Shown here piece after piece: positions 1 through 11,492 of a stretch of 64,000 bases of DNA. The DNA lies in NCBI GenBank assembly GCA_029962745.1, contig CM057162.1, positions 13,951,650 to 14,015,649 of the forward strand. The letters run 5' to 3'. The notes under the pieces are model-generated. The model saw only the letters and a list, made by a program, of their open reading frames with translations. It was not told the origin of the DNA and searched no databases. Each line of letters starts with the position of its first letter. The stretch's first letter is position 1. Made by a program: the position numbers and the translations under genes. Source of the stretch: Echinometra lucunter (taxonomy: Eukaryota; Echinodermata; Echinoidea; Camarodonta; Echinometridae).

Positions 1-640
1 AATGCAGATATTAAGTGAAATACACTATGTGTAATTTTAATGTAATCTAGCATTGTTCTTGTAGTATATAAGCAGTGTTGTATCCGAGGCCGGCTCAGCC
101 GAGACCGAGACCACTAAAAAATGTACATTTTTTGTGTGTGTTTAAATATCACCTGTTTAATTTGCTGTGACCAGTTTGGGGTCTTTATCTAGACCTTTTA
201 ATTGTTCACTAAAGTATATGAGCCATGTATATTTCTGGATTCTCCCCCTGATTTTTCTTTTTTTTTTTGAACACTGAATCAATTGAATAAGAATTACTAA
301 GGCTAGTAAATTAGCAAAAACAATCATAAGTCAAGACATCAAGTCATCAACAGACTAATTAGGTAAGTTAACAAGGTACTGAAGCAACTAAACCAGCTCC
401 AGGTAGAATCATTTGTGTTGGCATAATTCACGCAAGACCCAAGCAGAAGGGTTACAAAGTACACAATACTAACAAATACACCACCATGCAGAGGTGTACC
501 TAGACCTTTTTCAGTAGGGGGGGGGGGGGAGGGGGGGTGTAGAGGCCACTGATTACCAACAAACATTGTCACCGATTACTGACAACCAATGTCTATTATT
601 AAACCGTATAAAGCCCATGGGGCACTTTCAATTGTGTGCT
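1..640. other. No gene seen; intergenic
   Basis: AT-rich sequence with no supported exon. It contains a GC-rich patch near 84-110 built of GAGACC/GAGGCC words and a poly-G tract at 517-537 (13 G, one A, 7 G). Similar G or C runs recur through the window (8718, 36426, 48160, 51940, 58267). Confidence 0.6.
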
Positions 641-1240
641 TCTATCACATTTCATCTCTCCTACACATTTTCATTCAATTTCAACCAGATTTGGTGATTT
701 TTATATGAGCGAGCAAGGCGAGGAAGGAAACGATGCTCCTTTTTATTTTAGAAGTGATGATTCTTCATCAAAATACGAGATGGGCCTATACGATATTTAG
801 ATCATAAATTTGGTCACTTTTCCTGCAGAATTCATTCGCTTTCCCCAAACATTCTCTGTCTAAATATTAAATGAGCGAGCGCAGTGAGCGAGAAAAAGTA
901 TACACTCTGTCATGCTGTTCACGAGACAGCTTGGATAAATCTGATGTATTTGCTCATTAGCATACGGACTTGCAGACTGACTGTATTTTGTCATCAAAAT
1001 ACATTTCGAATAATAAGATATCTAAATCATAGCCTATTCGGTCACCTCGCTTGCAATTAAGCAAGGAAAAAATTATATACTCTTTATCATGGTAAAGTGA
1101 TAATTCATCAAAATATGCGATGGGCGTATTAAATATCTAGATTATTTTTGTCCCCTCGCTTGCTGAATTCATTCGCTTTCAAAACCATCCTGTATCTAAA
1201 TATGATACGAGTGAGGGAAGCGAGGGAGGAAAATATATAT

Positions 1241-1742
1241 AATAATAATAATAATAGATGGGATTTGTAATGCGCCAAATGAAAGAAAGAAAGAGAGAGA
1301 AGAGCACAAATACAATGATAAATTAAGGAACAATTAAGAGTAGGAAGCATTGAATAGACGTGTCTTAAGGTAACGTTTAAATGTGTCAATTGAAGTGCAT
1401 TCACGGATAACCAGGGGAAGATCATTCCAGAGAACAGGGCCAGCGTGAGCAAAAGCCCGTACCCCCCATGTCATAAAGGATTTGGGAACAACTAGGGAAC
1501 CAGAGTTGGATGAACGTAGGGACCTGACAGGAGTGTATCTATTGATCAGATTGATGTTGTATTGTGGAGCAGAACCGTTAATTGCATGGAATACAAGGAG
1601 AAGGATTTTGAAGATGATGCGATCGTTGACCTTCAACCAATGTAGAGATTTCAGGATGGGAGTGATATGAACATGTTTTTTAGATAGGGTAACCATACGT
1701 GCTGCAGCGTTTTGGAGCTTTTGGAGTTTAGACAACTGGGTG
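1241..1742 (-). pseudogene. 5'-truncated L2/CR1-like LINE, 3' end of the reverse transcriptase ORF
   Basis: The minus-strand frame 1735-1334 reads the LINE C-terminus: KLQKLQNAAARMVTL, then PILKSLHWLKVNDRI, then WNDLPLVIRECTSIDTFKR, ending at a stop. It resembles the C-terminus of the LINE at 40924-44650 (KLQKLQNPAARIVTL, VLKSLHWLPMSERV). On the minus strand the ORF is followed by a short 3' UTR and an (ATT)n tail at 1241-1255, the usual L2 end. It is a dead-on-arrival copy inserted into the tandem repeat. Confidence 0.85.
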
Positions 1743-1762
1743 TTGGGTATATACTCCTTTGT

Positions 1763-3583
1763 GTCTCGCCCACCGGAGGTGAAGGTGAGACTAAGGGATC
1801 CAAATGGCGTCCGTCCGTCGTCCGTCCGTCACAAATGTTAAAGTTTACCTCCAAGACTCTCTTATGATGCATAACTTGGCAACTACTGGTCCAATGGCAA
1901 CCAAATTTGGGTGGTAGATGCACTAGGGGTACCATCATGTTGTGGTTCTGTCGGAGGTCACGTGGTGAGGTCAGAGGTCATTTGAGGTCACGTTGTTATA
2001 GAGTACCTGCAAGACTCTTTGTACATACGTTAAAGTTTACCTGCAAGACTCTCTTATGATGCATAACTTGGCAACTACTGGTCCAATGGCAACCGAACTT
2101 GGGTGATAGATGCACTAGGGGTACCATCATGTTGTGGTGCTGTCAGAAGTCACAAAGGTCATTTGAGGTCAAATTTTAAAGTTTACCTGCAAGACTCTCT
2201 TATGACAAATAACTTTGCAACCGTTGCTCCCTTTTCAACTAAACTTGGGTCATAGATGTACTAGGGTTACATTCATGCTATTCACATATGTTAAAGTTTA
2301 CATGCAAGACTCTCTTATGATGCATAACTTGGCAACTACTGGTCCAATGGCAACCGAACTTGGGTGATCGTGATAGATGCACTCGGGGTAACATCATGTT
2401 GTGGTGCTGTCAGAAGTCACATGGTGAGGTCAAAGGTCATTTGAGGTCAAATTTTAGAGTTTACCTGCAAGACTCTCTTATGACAAATAACTTTGCAACC
2501 GTTTATCCCTTTTCAACTAAACTTGGGTCATAGATGTACTAGGGTTACATTCATGCTATTCACAAATGTTAAAGTTTACCTGCAAGACTCTCTTATGATG
2601 CATAACTTGGCAACTACTGGTCCAATGGCAACCAAACTTGGGTGATAGATGCACTAGGGGTAACATCATGTTACGGTGCTGTCGGAGGTCACATGGTGAG
2701 GTCAAAGGTCATTTGAGGTCAAATGTTTAAGTATACCTGCAAGACTCTCTTATGACAAAAAGCTTTGCATCTGTTGCTCCCTTTTCAACTAAACTTGGGT
2801 CATAGATGTACTAGGGTTACATTCATAATATTGTGCCCTCAGGTCACATGGTGAGGTTAAAGGTCAGTTTAGGTCAAACATTAAAGTTTACCTGCAAGAC
2901 TCTCTTATGACAACTTGACAATTGTTGGTCCAGTGGCCACCAACCTTGGGTGATAGATGCACTATAGACCAATTTCACAACGCAAGAGGGCAGCAGACTG
3001 TTCGACACAGTTCAACATACTGCGGTGGGCGCTCCAACTTTTATAGTACACAAGTCAATGCGCGTTATGTAAAATCGTCGATTTTTTGTCTATTTTGACC
3101 AGTTTATGTGCAGATTTATTTTAATATTTGCAATGAAAAATTATCAGGGAAGTTCAGGTCGCAGCTGTGCGGTGCTCAAATGCCACAAGAATTAGAGAAA
3201 GTTTAAAAATTGGAAGCTGAGTGCGAAATTCACTCGCTTTTGACTCATGAAGCCTGTTTGTGTGAGAAGCCGTACTCCCTACACAGGTTTCCGTAAGCAA
3301 TGTGAAGGAATTCGTCGCCAGTGGGTAAAAACATCAACAGAAAGGACTTTGAAGTCAAGAAAGATTATCATTATGTACTTTGGCGTAAAATTTAATGAGT
3401 GAAAACATGACTTTGTAAACAGGGTAAGATTTAGATTGAAGTCAAAGGTCATTTTAGGTCAAACAATTACAGTTGCCCTGCAAGACTTTCTTGTGACATC
3501 AAACTTGGCTAGGGATGCACTTGGAGAAACCTTCGTGTTATTTAGTCACGGGTGGGCGAGACGCAATCTTGCTATTTCCTTGT
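1763..3583. repeat. GTCTCGCCCACC-ended repeat element with AGGTCA-rich internal repeats, copy 1
   Basis: The element starts GTCTCGCCCACCGG. Near its other end it has the inverse, GGTGGGCGAGAC, at 3551-3562, with a further ~20 bp shared by both copies in this window. The flanks CCTTTGT (left) and CCTTGT (right) look like a target duplication within the tandem repeat's phrase atactcctt-catggttgag. Inside is a (CGTCC) microsatellite at 1807-1830, then repeats of the phrases gcaagactctcttatga, aacttgggt and aggtcanaggtcat. A foreign THAP-like segment interrupts it at about 2963-3430. No transposase is seen, so it is presumably non-autonomous. Confidence 0.75.
3133..3400 (+). pseudogene. Decayed THAP-type zinc-finger domain (transposon relic)
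   Basis: Reading across frameshifts and an in-frame stop gives GRSCAVLKCHKN, then KNWKLSECEIH, THEACLCEKPYSLHRFP, RRQWVKNINRKDFEV and KDYHYV. The order C-x4-C, W, C-x2-H, C-x-C, PYxLxxFP, RxxWV, then aromatic residues where the final C-x2-H would sit, matches the extended THAP/C2CH DNA-binding domain found in transposases and derived proteins. At least one stop (TAG at 3193) and three frame changes make it non-functional. It lies in a 470 bp block that interrupts the AGGTCA element. The assignment rests on motif order only. Confidence 0.5.
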
Positions 3584-4799
3584 CATGGTTGAGGTGATTA
3601 TTCTTCATCAAAGTACACGATAGGCCGAAAGGTATCTAAATTGTAATTTAGTCACCTTGCTTGCCGAATTCGTTTGCTTTCAAAAACTATCCTGTATCTA
3701 AATATTATTCCAGCAAGCGAGGAGAAATACACCTTTTATCATGGTTGAGATGATTATTCTTCTTCAAAATACATGATTGGCCGAAAGGTATCTAAATTAT
3801 ATATCTGGTCACCTCACTTGCCTGATCATTCGGTTACTTCAAAACGATTCTGTATCTGAATATCATACGAGCGAGCGCAGCGAGCGAGGAAAAATATGCA
3901 CTTTTATTCATGTCATTTCGTCAAAATAAACTTAGGCCAGTATTTGATATCTAAATCATATATTCGGTCACCTTGCTTACCGAATTCATACGCTTGCAAA
4001 AATTATCCTGTATCAAAATATTATACGAGCGAGCGAAGCGAGCGAGGACAAAATATATACTCCTTTTCATGGTTGAGGCGATTATTTATTCTTTATCAAA
4101 ATACACGATGGGCCGAAAGGTATCTAAATTACATTCCAAAGCAATCCAGTTTTTTAATTCGAGCAAGCACAGCGAATGCGGAAAAATATATTCTTTTTCA
4201 TGCTGATTCACTTAGGCCAGTATAGATATCTAAATCATATATCGGTAACCTCCCTTACCGAATTCTTTTGCTTTTCCTAAATGATCCCGTATGTGAATAA
4301 TATACAAGCGAGCACAGCAAGCAAGAAAATTTATACACCCTTTTCCATAGAATGAGTGTTATTTTGTCATCAAAATACATTTAAACATATAAGATATCCA
4401 AATTATGTATTCGATTGTCTATTTTTCAAAAAGGCAAAACCATCCATCATCTATATGAGCAAGTGCAGCGAGCAAGGCAAATTATATGCTCTTCTCAATG
4501 GTAGAATTCTTATTTCAAAAAATAAGAATACACTCCTATAAGATATCTAGATAATATTTGATCACCCATTAGCCAAATATTTGGGCACCTCACTTGCTAT
4601 CGAAACCATTTTGTTTCTATCAGGGCGAAGCGAGCGACCAAAGAGTTGCATATAAATTTATTATATGCTCATACAGTTGTGTGGCATTTTTTCATGACTG
4701 GAGCGAGGAAATTTAGCGACAGTTTCTCCCCGATCCCCGAGAGTTCCTAAATGATATTCGGGCTGTTGGAACGAGCGAAAAAAAAAAAACAGAGAGCTA

Positions 4800-4970
4800 G
4801 ATTTGTTACTACCTCGCTCAGGCCTCAAGCCGAGATGTTGAGACATTGGCCTCCAAGGCCGAGGCCGAGACATTAGGCTCCGAGGCAAAAGCCAAGGCCG
4901 AGCACACAACTTTCAGCCTCGAGACCGGCCTCGAGGACAAGGCATGCCTCGAGGCATACAACACTGCATA
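4800..4970. repeat. GAGGCCGAG-rich low-complexity block
   Basis: A GC-rich patch with repeated words CCGAGGCC, GAGGCCGAGAC and CTCGAGG, related to a short patch at 84-110. It is unlike its AT-rich surroundings. ORFs through it are of low complexity and I do not believe them. The stretch from 4970 to 5387 holds nothing recognisable and presumably contains the intron end upstream of the NACHT exon. Confidence 0.5.
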
Positions 4971-5387
4971 TAAGTACTTGTGCTTGAAATGTGACCCAAT
5001 TTCGATGTTTTATGTAAACATACATGTGGTCATACACAAAGTTATTATGAATACATGTAAAGACCTTTGAATTTCTATAATTATATGTAGGATTGTGAGG
5101 ATTTGGACTTATTTCACATAGCCTTTGACAACTTTGTATAAGTCAAAAAAGTAAAATTACAAAAAAAAATTTGCATTTTCTCATTTTCATTTTGATAAAT
5201 ACAGGACTCATCCTTTTCCAATAAACAATGGGGTAACCATTTTTTTTACATTTGTTTTATTTTTGTCATTTTTTCATATGAAGGCTTTCATTGTTTGGAT
5301 CTAAATACAATTACTTAGTATATTGAATAGATTGGTGTACATGCAGTATTGATTTTCTTGATATCATTCACCATGTGTTTTAATTAG

Positions 5388-7078
5388 GAGGGCCATCAAG
5401 ACCACCAGAATCACAGACCCAACTTCCTCCATCTGAATCTGAGACCAAACCACTTTCTCCTGAACTGATTAAGCGTTGTGCAAATGATTTCAAATTCAAA
5501 TACAGGTCAAGTCTCTGTAAGATTAGAACTGATCCTCTTGATCCTGCTTCTCTTGTGCAGTTTAAAGACATGTACACAAACCTTACCTTGGAAGAAGAGC
5601 ATGGAAGAGACAGACAAGCACTAGATTACAATGATCTGCTTGATCACAAAGTCAATGGGCAGTTTCCCAAGCGGCTCATGGTTCAGGGAGAGGCAGGAGC
5701 TGGGAAAACGACCCTGTGTGCTAAGATTGCTTGGGACTGGATTGAAGAGAAGTATTTCAAAAAGTTTGTTTGGGTTTTGATTGTTCATCTACGAGATGCT
5801 AAGCAGTACACTCTTGGTCAGATTGCGAAGTCATATTTGGCCAGGGACAACCCAGCTACTGCTTGTCAGCTAGCTGAGTATATCCGATCAAATTCAGACA
5901 AGGTGTTCATTGCATTTGATGGACTAGATGAATTCAGTGGCAAATGTATTTCAAAGTCAGATTGTCAACAGTCACAACCACCTCTTCAGCCTTCACAGTC
6001 AGGAGCTGATTCCTCAGCGGCATGTGGATGTCCTCCTCAGACATCTGATATCAGACTTGAAGATGTTCTTTGTTCTGTTGAGCTAGCCTCATGCCCAGTC
6101 TTAGTGACCACTCGCCCTTGGAGAGCAGTGGAGATTAGATCAGATAAGAATCTAATGAAGCTCTATGCATTAATTCATGTTGAGGGTTTCAGCAAGGAGA
6201 ATTTATCAGTTTACATTCACAAGTACTTTGCAAAGGATAATGCTAAAGCAAATCAGCTAATACAGTTCACTCATGAGAATGACATCATATCAGAAAACAT
6301 GGCCCATTATCCTATCTATGTGGCAATGCTCTGTCTCATGTGGAAATTACTTGGTGAGCAAAGACTGAACAAAATTAAATCACTTCAGACCTTTTCTCAG
6401 ATATTTAAGGAAATGATTGGCTTTCTGAAAGAGCATTATGCTCAGAAAAAGATCAAGAAAGTAGGCAGCCCATCACTTAATGAATCTCTCATGGATATCA
6501 ACAAGCTTCTTGAACCAGTAGCCAAACAAGCTTTCTCTGGTTTACTAGTAAAAACGCTGATTTTCAGTGACAATGATTTCCATTCTTGTCCAGAATCAAT
6601 GGAAACTGCCTGCCGGGTTGGGATTTTGTCTCAGGAGGACAGAATTAAATCAGGCACTAGTGGTGCAGATTCTCATGTAGAATTGCCAGTCTTTTTCCCT
6701 CACAAACTGTTTCAGGAGTACATGGCTGGTCTCTATCTTGCTTCCCTGTATGAATCAGATCGCAATGAATTCAATAGGTTGATTGGTGATGTAGTGCTGC
6801 CTAGGAAGGAGGAGTTTAGGTATCTGCTGTATTTTGCTGTGTCACAAAACAAAGCCATAGCACATTGTGTAATAGAACGCATGATACAGAGATATAGGCC
6901 TCATATTGGAAGAGATGCAGATAGAGATTTAATAGTTGATGTAGCATTTGAGAGTCAAGAGCCAGATGTAGCAGCCTTAGTGAAGAACAAAGTATCATCT
7001 CAGGAGATGGTGCTGAGGATTGATAAGAGCATGACAGCGCATACTGTAGCAGGTTATGTATTCACTGGACTACCTTTG
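5388..7078 (+). CDS. NLR NACHT-domain exon
   Basis: The exon opens after ttttaattag with two bases of a split codon and ends at CTACCTTTG|gtgagt in phase 0 (563 whole codons). The N-terminal ~55 residues form a linker (PELIKRCANDFKFKYR; then FKDMYTNLTLEE). The P-loop GEAGAGKTTL is at 5687-5716. Walker B, VFIAFDGLDEF, is near 5903-5935, followed by a low-complexity Cys/Ser/Gln insert (about 5940-6045). The sensor-like LVTTRPW is near 6098-6120. The C-terminal helical part has FFPHKLFQEYMAGLYLAS near 6691-6744, the conserved FxHxxFQEY motif of NLRs. All catalytic motifs are intact, so this is a plausible functional ATPase module. No effector domain is in this exon. The first in-frame ATG is internal and is not taken as the start, because the frame is open up to the acceptor. 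Confidence 0.93.
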
Positions 7079-8428
7079 GTGAGTATAAACATGTATACAT
7101 GTGTAAAGATTAGTTTGATAAACAAAATTACTTAATTACTTCTCATACAAGGTTTGCTATAAAAGTTACATCAGTTTGATGATTAAAAGGGCCATTGACC
7201 TGTCGAACAATAAGCATGAGATAACACAGGTTATGGTCTTTGGAAAATGTGTGTTATACTGAAATCATATAAGTGCTCATTGGGTTAAAGAGATTTGAAC
7301 ACTGATTTATTGAAAAGAAAGTAAGGATGTACAACACATGCTGTTCTGACAAAAAAAAAAAAATCGTTTTGTGTTAACATCGTACTCTAATTGAACTGTA
7401 AACCTCAATCCTGAACCAAACACTACACATGTACATACATGTAGTAGCTGTTATCCTAAACTTGACATAAGATTGCAGCCCTACATGTATGATTGAAACT
7501 TGGAGCAAATTATTGCAGCTACATAGGACAAACATGTAATAGTATGTCAGAGCACTGTATGCGTGTGCAGGATATGTATTGTAATTACTTACATGTATAT
7601 GTGCAGTACCTATTGTACACATTGCTTCTACCTTGAAGGTGATTTAGTATTTCAGGGATTTTAACCTCACCAAGATTTTGCACATTACTGTATCTCTTTT
7701 AAGAAGTTTTTGATATTGCCTTTGAAACATAATTCTAGGTTGTTGTGGAATTGTGGATTATATTACAATTGTGCATGCATGAATGAGTCCAAGTGGTATC
7801 ATTGGCACCATCTAAAATCTATCCATTTATCCATTCCAGCATGATTTGAATTTGATTGCAGTTGCAACTCCTGACATGATATGATATTTCATGTAATGCA
7901 TCTTAGGATTCATTGGAGGATTTATGACCACTTGAACCAGTTCATCCTATCTGAGAGAAAATTACTTGAATCTTCCCTGGCGACCATAATTATTCACTGG
8001 GAAATTATCTAGAATTTGCTTTAGTCTCACTTGAAGAGACTGAATTCCATCTGACTCCCAGCTTTGCTGATCTAGTGACCAAGATCCAATAAGGGATATA
8101 CATTTGCTATGAATGGTGTAGTATGTAATATGTTATACCATTCTGCTGCCTATCTTTTTAGATTTCCTTGTTATCATTTTTGGGATTTAGATTTTCATAC
8201 TGGAGGAGAAATGATAATTTCATGAAAAAGGTCATGGCAGTAGTTTTTCCAGAAGTAACCCAATGTTCATTTTCTTCCAGCTTTTGTCCCTCCTGATTGT
8301 CTGTTGTTTTAGATAGTTCTTACAGTGCAACTAGAGCAATTGCTCATATACATGTAGATGAAGAACTTAGGTTGACATCCAAGTGAATATATATGTTTTG
8401 TCTCATATTACTTGGACATTCAATCCAG
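7079..8428 (+). other. Intron 1 of the NLR gene
   Basis: Starts gtgagt and ends caatccag. The rest is AT-rich, with no recognisable exon, repeat family or RNA gene. Small ORFs on the minus strand (about 7374-7622) show no family features. Confidence 0.7.
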
Positions 8429-8587
8429 GTTGATCTCACTGTTGAGAGAGATTGTGGACCTACTATGTCGCTTGATGTGGCAGAGATGATATGTTTCATA
8501 CCATCCCTGGAGACAGCTACTTTGCAAAGGGCATCCTTCCATGATGGTTTTTATGCAGTACTTGCACAAAAAGGAAGAGAATCAAAG
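8429..8587 (+). CDS. Divergent first LRR exon of the NLR gene
   Basis: A 159 bp exon (53 codons) between ccag and gtgagc, phase 0 at both ends. It starts VDLTVERDCGP and has SLDVAEMICFIPSLETATL where array exons have SHDLAEALCSMPQLNDLTL, then FHDGFYAVLAQKGRESK in place of DEFCSALKAKASSLK. It is thus a distant homologue of the array exons: two LRRs per exon with the same boundaries, but its introns are unrelated to the array introns. It probably represents the ancestral module before the recent expansion, or a cap-proximal repeat. Confidence 0.75.
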
Positions 8588-9700
8588 GTGAGCTTTTGTT
8601 CCTCTATTTCACTATGTCCCTGTGTAACAGGTGCAATATTCATTGCTCTGTGTTTACATCTATAATAAAAAAAAACCTTCAGTGAATCGGTTCATTGAAT
8701 TGACAACTTCACAGCACCACCCCCCCCCCCTCCAAAAAAAACAACAGCAACATATTAAAGCATAGAAGATATTTAAGACATTCAGGAAATATAGAATCAA
8801 ACTAGTTTAAAAGAATAATATTTTCGAAATTCTTGATCTATGGATAAAAATTTCAAGAAATGAGAAGAAGGGGGTTGTCTATGACTGGATTTGTAAATTC
8901 CATACTGACAAAATGGGAAAATACATGTATATAGTGGAATATTGGGAAGAAGTGTCTTTGTTTGATTCCAATCCTTGCTTTGTTTTGGGGCACAATCTGA
9001 CAAGAGAGAGGGGGGTTATGAAAGTGATGATTGCAATATTTATTCTGAAATGAATGCTTGCCATTTAGGGATTAAAGTGAAGATGCTTTAGGAATTCTAT
9101 GACGTGGTTGTAAAAGGAATAAAGTGGTTAAAATTTTTTGAGTGAGACAAAGTCTTCAAATGGAAGAAAAGTTACTTTTGTCATATATGGCCTAATTACC
9201 ATATTTACAAGTATAACACAAATGAATGAGAAAAAAGTGTAAGGGATCATGGAAACGAATACCATCAAAAATTCTCAATCTAAGATGTACAAACTAACTT
9301 GGGACTACAAGGAGTTGATACAGTGTAGAGTAAGGGAAATATTCCTGGTGGAATATTTCCACAAGTACAAAAACATGGTTTTCAAATTTTTATGGAAGTT
9401 GTCTGCTATACTTTCTGATATTGGAAACTGGCAAGGTAACCTTGAACCACCCTGAATATTACGAAAACTCCTTTGTATGGATTGTTTTTTTCATGATAAT
9501 GAATTTAACCAGGGGAAGATGCGTTGTACGAACAGGGGCCTGAAATCTTAATTGCTGTACTGTGGAGGCTGATCTTATTTAGAAACAATGAGCATGGTCA
9601 GGGGGAGACTGCCTATATTAAATTCAAATAAGAATTGATGGGAAATCTAAATGAAAAGACTGAGTCTGATTTTGTTAAGATTCCTGGTAATAACTTTCTT
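8588..9700 (+). other. Intron sequence, nothing recognised
   Basis: Unique-looking AT-rich intron with a C-tract at 8718-8730. A 68-codon ORF at 9249-9455 has no family features and no splice context, and is not called. Confidence 0.5.
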
Positions 9701-10060
9701 TTTCTTTGATATAATATGTCTTCTATCATTTATCAGTAATGCAACTGACGGATGTGATATGATTGGAATCTTTATATTATCATGTGATGAGTTTGGAATA
9801 TTTAGGAAATAAATCATGCAGTAATGTAATTCAGTATATATGGTGTCATATGTCATACTCTGCATTAAAAGACAAATTTCAGACCGAAATGAGTATGATG
9901 TATGTGAAAGCAAGATTTGAATGTGCTTTATAACATCAAGTTATTCAAGTTATTTTAGGATGGGTGATAATGAGTTTCATGTTTGCAGGATTGACTATTG
10001 AAGGATGAATTTGGAAGATACATTTCTCCATTTATTGTCACCAGTATTGCTTAATTGACC
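9700..10060 (+). repeat. Decayed array-type intron unit without exon
   Basis: Aligns by eye with the array introns: gtttggaatatttaggaaa, atgcagtaatgt, catactctgcatta, gtgaaagcaagatttgaa, gagtttcatgtttgcagga, attgactattgaaggatga. It has many substitutions and no LRR exon follows where one is expected. It is an old upstream unit of the array. A second copy of this same decayed variant lies at 24164-24290. Confidence 0.7.
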
Positions 10061-10099
10061 CTCTGGAGGAAACTTTATCAAGGGTTTAGTGCAACAAAG

Positions 10100-10640
10100 G
10101 GCTATATATTTTTTGGCCATTTGACAAAACTTGCAATGAAGTTATGGTGCCAAGGGGTTTTTAGCTTCTTCCACGATTAAATCAAAGTATGACCAGTGCT
10201 TACGTTTCAAATGCCTGGACTTCTTTACCATAACTAAACACAACAAAAAAAGTAACTTCACTCCTAAACAAAATGCTGTAACTTTTCAACGAAGAGGTTT
10301 TCAGCAAAATGAATTGGCATGAATGTTTCTACACTAATTTACCAACTTCTGTGAGAAAATGAGATTGATCCGTCAAGTCATGCGTGAGTGAGCAGGCACT
10401 AAAGGAAAAATGTCACTTTTTAAAATTCACAAGCATCATATCATGACTTTGAGTCAAGGATATAGGAACACATTTCAAGTTTTCAGCGTTTGAAGGCATG
10501 CACCATGAATTTCATGTGCTTCCCAACATACCAAATGACCTGAGGGCCAAATTTCACGCTTGAGTGAGCACAAGGTGAAAATTGCAAAAACTGCAGTTTT
10601 GACTTTCATGAAAAAACTCACATACCTTTATTTCTTCTAC
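10100..10640 (-). repeat. Dispersed repeat also present at 58905-59095 and 62340-62540
   Basis: On the minus strand, 10440-10240 reads the same phrases as the 58.9 kb and 62.3 kb regions: gtgatatttttgcctttaat, ctgctcactcatgcatgact, gatcaatctcattttc, aaaagttatgctattttg, gttactttttttgttg. This copy is the more diverged. The element type is unknown, with no ORF and no clear ends. It sits between the decayed unit and the first array unit. Confidence 0.65.
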
Positions 10641-11061
10641 CATTTATAAATGATATTGCAATGGCCATATGTAAGTGATAGACGAGATTGGATTTAACTC
10701 ATTATATTTCTTTATCTATTTTGATGGGTTTGGATTATTTAGGAAACAATTGAAGCAGTGATATCATACGATATGATGTCATACATGTACATGTATATGA
10801 TGTCATATGGTATACTCTGCATTAACCTGTTGACTACTGAATTCTCTCCTTCCCATAGGCTTAATACAGGTGTCACCCACTTTCAGTACTCTACTGGTCA
10901 ATATCAATTCCAGGCTAAGATGAATATGGTGCTTGTGAAAGCAAGATTTGAAAGTGCTTGATACATAATATAGAAAATGCATGCTCCTTCAAGTTATTTT
11001 GGGGGTAAAAATGAGTTTCATTTCAGAATTTGATTATTGATGGATGACTTTGAAAGATATA

Positions 11062-11251
11062 CAGTCAAACCTGCTTTAGCGACCACCTGTACAGAAAGAC
11101 CACCTGTCTCTAAAGACCACAAATTTTGTTTCCCTTGAATCGTTCTTCCCATTGAAATGTGTATTAAAGGAACCTGTCCATAAAGACCACCTGCTCATAA
11201 AGACTGCTTTTCTTATTTCCTTTGGGTGGTCTTTATATACAGGTTTCACTG
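11062..11251. mobile_element. 190 bp Tc1/mariner-type MITE (TA target site)
   Basis: Ends CAGTCAAACCTG and CAGGTTTCACTG, flanked by TA on both sides. The neighbouring units read gaaagatatatttctcc, the exact empty site for an insertion between gaaagaTA and tttctcc. The words AAAGACCACCTG and close variants recur inside. No ORF, so it is non-autonomous. Confidence 0.88.
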
Positions 11252-11492
11252 TATTTCTCCATGTATTATCAGAATATAGCTTTTATCAACCTGTTAGTAG
11301 AGACTTATGTTTATCATGATCTTGAAGACATGACAGGACTAAAAGATTCAATATTATCATTACTTCTATGATTATCAGTGAAAGAGTTTTATATGTAGAA
11401 AAAAGTTTGAAAAGTAAAACAGTAGATCTTATATGTGGATCTACATGCACACATAAATTGTGTTCATGAGATGAAAACATGTACTCTTGCAG

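Larger units (their letters stand above)
690..4640. repeat. Degenerate ~150-165 bp tandem repeat, interrupted by two insertions
   Basis: Units are marked by GAGCGAGCG(C/A)AGCGAGCGAG-like words near 705, 871, 1046, 1203, 3711, 3866, 4022, 4160, 4305, 4457 and 4622. Between them lie conserved phrases: catggttgaggtgattattc, cttcatcaaaatacacgatg, ggtatctaaat, ggtcacctcgcttgc and attcgctt. Spacing is 138-175 bp. The run is cut between about 1241 and 3583 by a LINE fragment and an AGGTCA-rich element, and resumes in the same register afterwards, so both are later insertions. No coding function is visible; ORFs here are by-products of the repeat. Confidence 0.8.
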
